Assembly (NCBI GenBank): GCA_036554945.1
Contig: DATBMH010000087.1
Span: 1-26,814, forward strand
Direction: 5' to 3'
From: JACDAN01 sp036554945
GTDB lineage: Bacteria > Actinomycetota > Thermoleophilia > Gaiellales > Gaiellaceae
Length of the DNA stretch: 26,814 nt
Positions within the stretch are counted from its first letter, which is position 1, and each line of letters begins with the position of its first letter. Under the pieces are notes generated by a model. The model saw nothing but the letters and a program-made list of their open reading frames with translations, searched no databases and had not been told where the DNA came from. Positions 20,514 to 26,814 of the stretch are shown piece by piece. A program made the translations under genes and the position numbers.

Positions 20514-23500
20514 GCGACAATCCGAGGGCGTGCAGTTCGAGTTGCTTGGTCCGCTGCGGGTCGTCGAGGGCGATCGCGATCTGACCCCGGCTCGCCTCAA
20601 GCAGCGGGTGTTGCTGGCGGTGCTGCTCCTTCATCGCGAGCAGGTCGTCGCAGGGCCCGAGCTGATCGAGGCGCTGTGGGGCGAAGAGCCGCCGGAAAGC
20701 GCGCAGACCGCGCTGCACGGGCACGTCTCCGCGCTGCGGAAGCTGATCGGCTCCGAGCGGATCAGGACGCGGCCGCCCGGGTACCTGTTGCAGGCTTCGG
20801 CGGACGAGGTCGACCTGGCGCGATTCGAGGCGCTGGTTGCGCAGGCGCGAGAGCGGGATGATCCGGCACAACGGTCGAGCTGTCTGCTCGAGGCGCTCGC
20901 GCTCTGGAACGGGGAGCCCCTGGCGGACGTGCGCTACGAGCCGTTCGCGCAGCGCGAGAGCGCCCGCCTCGAGGAGCTGCGCCTGAGCGCGCTCGAGGAG
21001 CGCATCGACTGCGACCTGGCGCTCGGCCGCCACCACGAGCTCGTCTCCGAGCTCGAGCCGCTCGTCGCCGCGCACCCGTTCCGCGAGCGCTTGCGCGGTC
21101 AGCTGATGCTCGCGCTCTACCGTTGCGGTCGGCAGGCGGACGCGTTGCACGTCCTCCAAAGCGGGCGCCAGAGGCTCGTCGAGGAGCTCGGGCTCGCTCC
21201 GGGACCAGCGCTGCAGGAGCTCGAGCGACAGATTCTGAACCAGGATCCTTCGCTCGCCCTCGAAGCGGGAGCGCCTCGCGAGGCTGGGATCGCCACGACT
21301 CCGGCCGAGCCGCGAGCGGGCGCCGAGCGCAAGCTCGCGACGATCCTGTTCGCCGAGGTGATCGGCTCGACCGAGCTCGGCGAGCGGCTTGATCCCGAAC
21401 GGCTGGACGCGCTCCTGGGCGAATGCTTCGAGACGCTCTCCGAGGTCGTCGGCTCCTGGGGTGGCACGGTCGAGCGGTACGTCGGCGATGCGATCGTCGC
21501 CGTCTTCGGCGTGCCGGCTGCCCACGAGAACGATCCCGAGCGGGCGCTACGGGCGTCGCTCGAGCTGCTCGAACGGGTCGAGGAGCTGAACGGCCGTTTC
21601 CGTGAGCGTCACGGCATCACCCTCACGATCCGTATCGGGGTCAACACGGGCGAGGTCGTCACCGGCCGAGGCGAGGGGCGGCTGGTCGCCGGCGACGCGG
21701 TCAGCGTCGCCGCCGTGCTCGAGCACGCCGCGGACCCGGGCACCGTCCTCGCCGGCGAGCGGACGTTCGCCGTGGCCCGCCGGCTGTTCCACTTCGACGA
21801 CGCCGTGGCGCTCGACGTGAAGGGGAAGAGCAGCCCGGTCCGAGCGCATCGGTTGCGCGGCGCCCGGACCGAGCCGAGGGCCCCGACTGCGCGCAGCTCG
21901 CCGCTGGTCGGGCGCAGTCGCGAGCTGGCGCGCCTCCATGAGCTCCTCGACGAGTCGGTGCAGGCGGGAACGCCGCGCTTCGCGCTCGTGTTCGGCTCCG
22001 CGGGGATCGGTAAGAGCAGGCTCGTCGAGGAGTTCCTCGCTCGTGCACGCGAGGCGGAACCGGAGCTCGCGGTGCACAAGGGCCGCTGCCTGGCCGCAGG
22101 GCGAGGGATCACCTTCTGGGCGTTCGCCGAGATCCTCCGCGGAGCGCTCGGCGTCTCGCTCGACGTGCCGGCCGATCGTGCCGGCGAGGCGGTGCTCACA
22201 GGGGCGCGCACCCGGCTCGCGCCGCTCGGCCTGGCCGACGACGAGGTCGAGCAGACGGCGTATGCCCTCGCGACGACGGCCGGCTTCGCCCTCCCAGGAA
22301 ACCCGCTCGACCAGCTGGAGCCGCGAATCGTCGCCGACGAGCTCGCGCGCGCCTGGCCGCGCTTCGCCACGGCGCTCGCCTCCCGGCAGCCGACGATCCT
22401 CGTGATCGAGGATCTCCACTGGGCCGGCGATCCGCTGGTCGCGCTCCTCGACCGTCTGCTCGTGCGCTCCGAAGGGCGGTTGCTCGTCGTCGCCACGGCC
22501 CGCCCCGAGCTCGCCGACGCGCATCCCGGCTTCGCGACCGGGCGCGAGGGGGTGACGTCGATCACGCTCCAGGCCCTGACGGACGCAGAGTCGGTCGTGT
22601 TGGTCGACGGCCTGCTTCCCGCGGCCGACGTGCCCGACGACCTGCAGCGCAGCATCGTCGCCACGGCCGAAGGAAATCCGTTCTTCCTCGAGGAGATCGT
22701 CCTGCGCCTCGTCGACTCGGGCGCGATCGTGCCGACGAGTGAGGGCTGGCGCACGACCGCGGAGGCCGGTCGCGTGACGATTCCGGACACGGTCCACGGT
22801 GTGCTCGCCGCCCGGATCGATGCGCTGTCGCCGGACGAGAAGCAGGTTCTTCAGGAGGCGGCGGTGATCGGACGCGTCTTCTGGCTGGAGCCGCTGGCGC
22901 TTGCCGTCGCCGGCGTCGACGTGGACGCTGCGCTCGCCCGGCTCGAGGAACGCGCGCTGGTCGTGGAGAGGACGAGCTCGTCGCTCCGCGGCCATGCGGA
23001 GTACCAGTTCAAGCACGCGCTCGTTCGCGACGTCGCCTACGCGGCTCTGCCGAAGGCCCGCCGCGCGCTGGCCCACGCCGAGCATGCAGGCTGGATCGAA
23101 GGGCTCGGCCGCCGCGACGAGCTGGTCGAGCTGATCGCGCACCACTACCGCAGTGCGGTCGTCGGCGACGACACCGACCTGGCCTGGGCCGACAGCCCGG
23201 CCGAGCAGGCGGCGCTGCGGGAGCGCGCGTTCGAGGCGCTGCTCGAGGCCGGCGACGGAGCGCGGCGGCGGTTCGCGATCGCCAAGGCGCTCGAACTGCA
23301 CGAGGAGGCGCTTTCGCTCGCCGCGGACGACGTGGCTCGGGCCCGCGCGCTCGCGGCGATCGGCGACGACCACGAGGCGGCATATCACGGCGACGAGGCA
23401 TGGGCGGCCTACCAGCCCGCGCTCGACCTCCTTCGCGACCGACCCGGGACAGAAGCGCTCCGTACACGGATCTACTTCGCGGCGAGCCGGATGGCGGCGG

Positions 23501-24702
23501 TCAAATGGGGTGGCTTCCGCGAGAAGCCCCCGCCGGAGCAGATGGAACGCTTCCTCGACGAGGGCCTGGCCGTCGCCGACGACGAGGAAGTCCGGAACTG
23601 GCTGACGGTGCTGAAGGGCAACGCCGGGCTTCGCTACGTCTGGCTCGGCGTCGAGGATCCGCTTCCGCTCGCAGAACGAGTCGCCGTCGCGGAGAAGGCC
23701 GTCGAAATCGCCGAGGGCCTGGATGTCCCGGAGCTCCTGAGCCAGGCCTACCGCACGTACGGGTTGCTGCAGTCGTTCGCGGGGAGGTGGGACGTGACGG
23801 TCGCGATCGCGCGGCGCGACCTCGCCCTCGCCGATCAGCTTCAGCCGACGGAGCAGGCATTCGCGCTCTTCTGGAACGCGCTCTTCCTGATGGAGATCGC
23901 CGGTGAGTTCGCCGAGCACCTGCCTCACGCGGTCCGCTCGCTCGAGGTCGCGCGGGCGTTGACGCCGCACGAGCGCATGCACGGCACGTACACGGCGATG
24001 AACGCGACGTACCACCTGGGCCGTTGGTCGGAGCTCGAGCGTGCCGCGTCCGAGCACCTGGAGGAGCTGGCGAAAGAGCCCGGCATCGGGTGCCCGTACG
24101 TCCGGAGCGGCGTTCCGCTCGCGGCGCTCGTGCTGGCGCACCAGGGCCGCTTCGACCGCGCCGCGGAGCTCGCGGCCGCCTTCGAGCCCGATCCGGACAA
24201 GCTCGGCCTCGCCGACGCCTGGCTCGCGCGCTACCACGTCGCCCGGGGCGAGGCGCTCGCGGGCCGCGAGCTCGCAGAGCAGATCGTCGGCCGCTCGGTC
24301 TACGCCGAGGAGAACGTGTTCGAGATCGTCGCCATGCTCGAAGCGCTCGTCGCGCTCGAGGATTGGGACGCGCTCGCCGCCTTCCTCCCGCGGGCGCGCA
24401 CGTTCGTGAGCGCGCTCGTGCTCGTCGAGCCGGCCGGTGACGGCGCGGAGGGGCTTGCGCGGATCGCGTCAGGAGACCGCGAGGGAGGCGAGGAGCTGCT
24501 GCGACGCGCGCTGGCCGGCTACGAGCGGCTGGGAGTCGTCTTCGAAGCGGCGCTGACGAAGGAGCGGCTCGCTGCGGTCGCGCCGAAGGCCGAGGCGTCA
24601 CGCCTGCGCCGCGAGGCGCTGACGGCATACGAGCAGCTCGGAGCGGCCCCTCACGCGAACCGCGCTCGAGCCGCGGAGCCCGAGCCCGCGACGCGCCTCT
24701 AG
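20512..24702 (+). CDS. SARP-type regulator fused to a degenerate cyclase domain, AAA ATPase and TPR region
   Basis: A 1,396-aa fusion. Residues about 7-95 are a winged-helix DNA-binding domain (FELLGPLRVVEG; GPELIEALWGEEPPES), and 97-245 a BTAD helical domain. Residues about 273-450 resemble a class III nucleotide cyclase (ERKLATILFAEVIGSTELGE; YVGDAIVAVFG), but a metal-binding Asp is Glu282, and the catalytic Asn and Arg are Ser398 and Val402, so cyclase activity is doubtful. Residues about 468-750 form an AAA/STAND ATPase with Walker A GSAGIGKS (495-502) and Walker B ILVIEDLHW (629-637); a long helical, TPR-like region follows to the end. This layout is known in actinobacteria as a signalling ATPase regulator. 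The start could be GTG 20530 (protein then begins MQFELLGPL, as SARPs do). It faces paaD end to end, 3 bp apart. Confidence 0.85.
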   Translation: MRQSEGVQFELLGPLRVVEGDRDLTPARLKQRVLLAVLLLHREQVVAGPELIEALWGEEPPESAQTALHGHVSALRKLIGSERIRTRPPGYLLQASADEVDLARFEALVAQARERDDPAQRSSCLLEALALWNGEPLADVRYEPFAQRESARLEELRLSALEERIDCDLALGRHHELVSELEPLVAAHPFRERLRGQLMLALYRCGRQADALHVLQSGRQRLVEELGLAPGPALQELERQILNQDPSLALEAGAPREAGIATTPAEPRAGAERKLATILFAEVIGSTELGERLDPERLDALLGECFETLSEVVGSWGGTVERYVGDAIVAVFGVPAAHENDPERALRASLELLERVEELNGRFRERHGITLTIRIGVNTGEVVTGRGEGRLVAGDAVSVAAVLEHAADPGTVLAGERTFAVARRLFHFDDAVALDVKGKSSPVRAHRLRGARTEPRAPTARSSPLVGRSRELARLHELLDESVQAGTPRFALVFGSAGIGKSRLVEEFLARAREAEPELAVHKGRCLAAGRGITFWAFAEILRGALGVSLDVPADRAGEAVLTGARTRLAPLGLADDEVEQTAYALATTAGFALPGNPLDQLEPRIVADELARAWPRFATALASRQPTILVIEDLHWAGDPLVALLDRLLVRSEGRLLVVATARPELADAHPGFATGREGVTSITLQALTDAESVVLVDGLLPAADVPDDLQRSIVATAEGNPFFLEEIVLRLVDSGAIVPTSEGWRTTAEAGRVTIPDTVHGVLAARIDALSPDEKQVLQEAAVIGRVFWLEPLALAVAGVDVDAALARLEERALVVERTSSSLRGHAEYQFKHALVRDVAYAALPKARRALAHAEHAGWIEGLGRRDELVELIAHHYRSAVVGDDTDLAWADSPAEQAALRERAFEALLEAGDGARRRFAIAKALELHEEALSLAADDVARARALAAIGDDHEAAYHGDEAWAAYQPALDLLRDRPGTEALRTRIYFAASRMAAVKWGGFREKPPPEQMERFLDEGLAVADDEEVRNWLTVLKGNAGLRYVWLGVEDPLPLAERVAVAEKAVEIAEGLDVPELLSQAYRTYGLLQSFAGRWDVTVAIARRDLALADQLQPTEQAFALFWNALFLMEIAGEFAEHLPHAVRSLEVARALTPHERMHGTYTAMNATYHLGRWSELERAASEHLEELAKEPGIGCPYVRSGVPLAALVLAHQGRFDRAAELAAAFEPDPDKLGLADAWLARYHVARGEALAGRELAEQIVGRSVYAEENVFEIVAMLEALVALEDWDALAAFLPRARTFVSALVLVEPAGDGAEGLARIASGDREGGEELLRRALAGYERLGVVFEAALTKERLAAVAPKAEASRLRREALTAYEQLGAAPHANRARAAEPEPATRL

Positions 24703-24705
24703 CTA

Positions 24706-25191
24706 CTAGATCGTCTTGAACTGCTCGAAGGGCTGCCGGCAGCTGCGGCAGTACCGGAGCGAGCGACACGGCGTCGGGCCGAACAGGTTGTCGAGCTGTG
24801 TGTCGGTCGAGCCGCAGTACGGGCAGCGGAAGGAGCCCTTCTGGAGCTGCACGAGCTGAGGCCCGCCCGCCTGGCGCGGCGCGGGTGGCGCGAAGCCGGC
24901 TGCGCGGAGCTTCTCGCGGCCCTCGGGCGTGATCCGGTCGGTCGACCACGAGTCGTCCGAGATCACGGAGACCTCGGGCTCGCCGCCCAGCTCGCGGACC
25001 TTCGCCGCCATCTGGTCGCGCATCACCTCCAGCGCCGGGCAGCCGAGGAAGGTCGGCGTGAACTCGACCCGCACGCGGTCGTCCTCGACCTCCACCGCCC
25101 TGACGACGCCGAGGTCGACGAGCGAGATGACCGGGATCTCGGGATCCGGGATCTCCGCGAGCGCCTCCCAGACCTGCTGCTCCGTCACCAC
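24706..25191 (-). CDS. paaD: PaaD, Fe-S assembly factor of phenylacetyl-CoA epoxidase
   Basis: A 161-aa PaaD protein. The N-terminal MIP18/DUF59 domain shows DPEIPVISLVDLGVV and TPTFLGCPALEVM (with the conserved Cys); the C-terminal zinc-ribbon-like part has CPYCGS, then CRSLRYCRSC. PaaD is needed to mature the Fe-S reductase PaaE of the epoxidase. Start: two consecutive GTG codons at 25191 and 25188; the second makes a GTGA overlap with the paaC stop (25185-25188), as at the other junctions, so the true start may be 25188. paaE, which usually follows, is not here; the gene ends 3 bp from the convergent regulator. Confidence 0.93.
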   Translation of the reverse strand: MVTEQQVWEALAEIPDPEIPVISLVDLGVVRAVEVEDDRVRVEFTPTFLGCPALEVMRDQMAAKVRELGGEPEVSVISDDSWSTDRITPEGREKLRAAGFAPPAPRQAGGPQLVQLQKGSFRCPYCGSTDTQLDNLFGPTPCRSLRYCRSCRQPFEQFKTI

Positions 25192-25754
25192 GTGGCGCCC
25201 ACCACCGAGCGCCGCACCATCGTCATCTCCTCCCAGAGCTCTGCGAACTCGGGCGCGGTCTCACGTTCGTCCAGGAACGGCCGAAGCTCCTCGAGCGCGT
25301 CGGTGAACCGCGGCTCCTCGGCCAACCGCTCGGCCCACATCTGCGCGTGCATCCGGTGGTACGCCTCCTCCCGGTCGATCTTCGCCGCGAGCCCGGCGAC
25401 CTCGGGATCCTCCGCCGCCTTCAGCTCCTCGAGCCGGCGCTCGTCGGCCTCCTCGTAGAGGACGTGGCGCGCGATCGTCCGCGCCCAGTCCGGCACCAGC
25501 CGGAGCTGGACGAGCCGCGAGCAGCGGTACTCCTCGGGTGACCGGTCGAACGCGAGCTCGTCGGCCGTCGTGCCCAGCTCCTCGGCCACGAGCTCGTACA
25601 GCGCGCGGGCGTGGCCGATCTCGTTCTGCGCGATCGACGAGAACGCGACGTCCTCCTCGAGGAACGGCGCGATGCCGGTCCACTCGGAGTTCCGCCAGCC
25701 GAGGACGAGCTCGTCGTCAGCGATCGGCAGGAGCAGCCGTTCCCGCTCGCTCAC
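25185..25754 (-). CDS. paaC: PaaC, structural subunit of phenylacetyl-CoA epoxidase (short form)
   Basis: A 189-aa ferritin-like protein in the paaC position. Blocks matching PaaC are LGWRNSEWTGIAPFLEEDVAF (N-terminus) and, at the end, WEEMTMVRRSVVGATW. E. coli PaaC is about 248 aa; the C-terminal third here is shorter by roughly 60 residues between FLDERETAP and FAELWEEM. It also keeps E45xxH48 (NEIGHA) and E130xxH133 (REEAYH), plus Glu in the first and third helices, i.e. a set that could bind a di-iron site, whereas the E. coli subunit (from memory) reads GLDLLGQA at the first motif. GTG at 25754 overlaps paaB by 38 bp; no later start exists before the conserved N-terminus. Confidence 0.88.
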   Translation of the reverse strand: MSERERLLLPIADDELVLGWRNSEWTGIAPFLEEDVAFSSIAQNEIGHARALYELVAEELGTTADELAFDRSPEEYRCSRLVQLRLVPDWARTIARHVLYEEADERRLEELKAAEDPEVAGLAAKIDREEAYHRMHAQMWAERLAEEPRFTDALEELRPFLDERETAPEFAELWEEMTMVRRSVVGATW

Positions 25755-26007
25755 GCGCCTCCCTCAGCTTCTCCTTCAGCGGATAGCCGTCGACCCGGTG
25801 GTAGTTGCGCTGGAGCTCGTCGACGAACTCCTCGATGTGCAGCACCGACTCGCGCGGCACGACCCAGAGCGCGACGGACTCGCCGCGCCGGCCGTACTGC
25901 TCGCGCGCGTAGGCCTCGGCGAAGTGGGCGTCCGGCGCCGCGATCGAGCCGGCGTGCTGGAACGCCTGCCCCTTCCTTTCTTGCCTGAAGACCTCCCAGA
26001 CGTTCAC
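25717..26007 (-). CDS. paaB: PaaB, small subunit of phenylacetyl-CoA epoxidase
   Basis: A 96-aa PaaB protein: NVWEVFRQERKGQAFQHAGS, then DAHFAEAYAREQYGRRGES and LWVVPRESV, all family-typical. PaaB bridges the PaaA-PaaC heterodimers in the epoxidase complex. The GTG at 26007 overlaps the paaA stop as GTGA (26004-26007). The frame is open upstream to 26748 but that stretch lies within paaA. Its 3' end lies within paaC (38-bp overlap). Confidence 0.93.
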   Translation of the reverse strand: MNVWEVFRQERKGQAFQHAGSIAAPDAHFAEAYAREQYGRRGESVALWVVPRESVLHIEEFVDELQRNYHRVDGYPLKEKLREARERAGTAAPADR

Positions 26008-26814
26008 GCCGCTTCGGCGAGGACCGTGCGGCGCACCCACTCGGTCTCCGTCCGGGTGGTCTCGCGCAGCCCCAGCCGCTCCTTCGTCTGCGGCCCGTGG
26101 CCGGTGACCACGTGCTTCAGCTCGTCCCAGTCCGGCTCGGTGAACTCCCAGACGCCCTCGTCGTTCTTGCGGAGCTTCGGATCGGGGACGGTCAGCCCGA
26201 GCTCCCAGATCTGCGGGACGTACCCGTCGAGGAACTGCTGCCGCGCCTCCCCGTTGCCCTGGCTCTTGATCCGCCAGACGTACATCGGGTCGTCCTCGGC
26301 CGCGATCGGGTTCCCGTGGAACTGCATCAGCGGCCCCCACCAGCGGTTCAGCGCCTCCTGGACGAGCTCCCGCTGCTCGTCGGTGCCGTTCATCATCGTG
26401 AGGATCACGTCGCGGCCGTGGAGGATGTGGAACGACTCCTCCCAGCAGATCTTCTTCATGATCCGCGCGTACGGCGCGTACGAGCACTTGAGGAGCGCCT
26501 TCTGGCTGATGATCGCCGCGGCGTCGACGAGCCACGCGATCACGCCGACGTCGCCCCACGTCTTGGTGGGGTAGTGGAAGACGTTGTGGAACTTCGACTT
26601 GCCCGAGATCAGGTCGGCGAGGCACTGCTCGCGCGGCTTCCCGAGGTCGTCGACGACGCGGTAGATCAGCTGCGCGTGGCCGACCTCGTCCTGCACCTTC
26701 GCGGTGAGGGCGAGCTTGCGCTGCAGCGTCGGCGCGCGGAGGATCCACTCCCGCTCCGGCAGCACGCCCATGAGCTCGGAGTTGCCGTGCATCTCGATGA
26801 ACTTGACGAGCTTG
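26004..26814 (-). CDS. paaA: PaaA, catalytic subunit of phenylacetyl-CoA epoxidase (partial, 5' end outside window)
   Basis: The C-terminal 269 or so residues of PaaA, the di-iron oxygenase subunit that epoxidises phenylacetyl-CoA. The frame is open to the window edge (LVKFIEMHGNSELMGVLPE), so the ATG at 26792 is internal; PaaA is usually about 310-330 aa. Di-iron motifs are VQDEVGHAQ (ExxH) and CWEESFHILHG (ExxxH-type), both intact. The end DGPQ-like region reads HGPQTKERLGLRETT. The upstream operon promoter lies beyond the window. The stop overlaps paaB as GTGA. Confidence 0.95.
   Translation of the reverse strand, partial: KLVKFIEMHGNSELMGVLPEREWILRAPTLQRKLALTAKVQDEVGHAQLIYRVVDDLGKPREQCLADLISGKSKFHNVFHYPTKTWGDVGVIAWLVDAAAIISQKALLKCSYAPYARIMKKICWEESFHILHGRDVILTMMNGTDEQRELVQEALNRWWGPLMQFHGNPIAAEDDPMYVWRIKSQGNGEARQQFLDGYVPQIWELGLTVPDPKLRKNDEGVWEFTEPDWDELKHVVTGHGPQTKERLGLRETTRTETEWVRRTVLAEAA

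Noticed and set aside
21547..24237. Very long open frame on the minus strand opposite the regulator
   Set aside because: It is the codon-position shadow of a GC-rich gene; it has no domain, and the plus-strand frame has clear domains.
1..26814. CRISPR array, tRNA, rRNA, transposase, integrase or attachment site
   Set aside because: No repeat-spacer pattern, no cloverleaf-like or rRNA-like segment and no mobile-element protein was seen on either strand by reading.

Overview
This is a GC-rich (about 70% by eye) actinobacterial chromosome segment. It is densely packed, with ATGA/GTGA start-stop overlaps inside operons and many GTG starts. Family content (SARP-type regulator fused to a cyclase domain and an AAA ATPase, SBP56 next to a tiny protein, a DUF4386 remnant, GerW-like and LemA/DUF2207 proteins, CoA-dependent aromatic catabolism) suggests a Thermoleophilia-like lineage (Gaiellales/Solirubrobacterales). 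That placement is inferred from family content, not from a marker gene. No rRNA, tRNA, CRISPR array, transposase or phage gene was seen.

Layout. 1-1.6 kb: two overlapping crotonases, one MenB/BadI-like and one PaaF-like. 1.6-6.3 kb: a maturation module for molybdenum hydroxylases of the CO-dehydrogenase type. CoxE-like VWA and CoxD-like MoxR proteins lie on the minus strand; an XdhC-YHS fusion, a second XdhC, CoxG and a GerW-like membrane protein lie on the plus strand. They diverge from one promoter region, and no catalytic subunit genes are in the window. 6.3-10.4 kb: a trypsin-like PDZ protease, a secreted propeller-like protein, PaaG, a lipoprotein and an exported protein. 10.4-14.9 kb: a DHA2-like MFS exporter diverging from a LemA/DUF2207 pair, then a small CDF-like membrane protein. 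15-18.7 kb: methyltransferase, membrane-anchored esterase, flavin monooxygenase, DUF4177 and TfoX-like proteins. 18.7-20.4 kb: DUF4386 gene remnant, a 52-aa gene and SBP56. 20.5-24.7 kb: one 1,390-aa multidomain regulator. 24.7-26.8 kb: paaABCD on the minus strand, with paaA cut by the window edge.

How the genes work together. PaaABC (epoxidation of phenylacetyl-CoA), PaaG (epoxide to oxepin isomerisation) and the PaaF-like hydratase are steps of the aerobic phenylacetate pathway, split over three loci. paaE and the ring-opening enzyme are not here. PaaD is a Fe-S assembly factor.

The most notable signals are: (1) a recurrent TANNNT-N6-(A/G)TG arrangement in front of many first-in-unit genes, indicating widespread leaderless transcription and including one bidirectional promoter with overlapping -10 boxes; (2) four 11-bp tandem units directly in front of the SARP-type regulator, matching the known pitch of SARP operators; (3) the regulator's cyclase domain, which has lost at least three catalytic residues; (4) an XdhC-YHS fusion that appears translationally coupled to a 12-codon leader; (5) a PaaC that is short but keeps a full set of di-iron-type motifs; (6) a 52-aa gene coupled to SBP56. 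None proves a new system; each has a concrete test.
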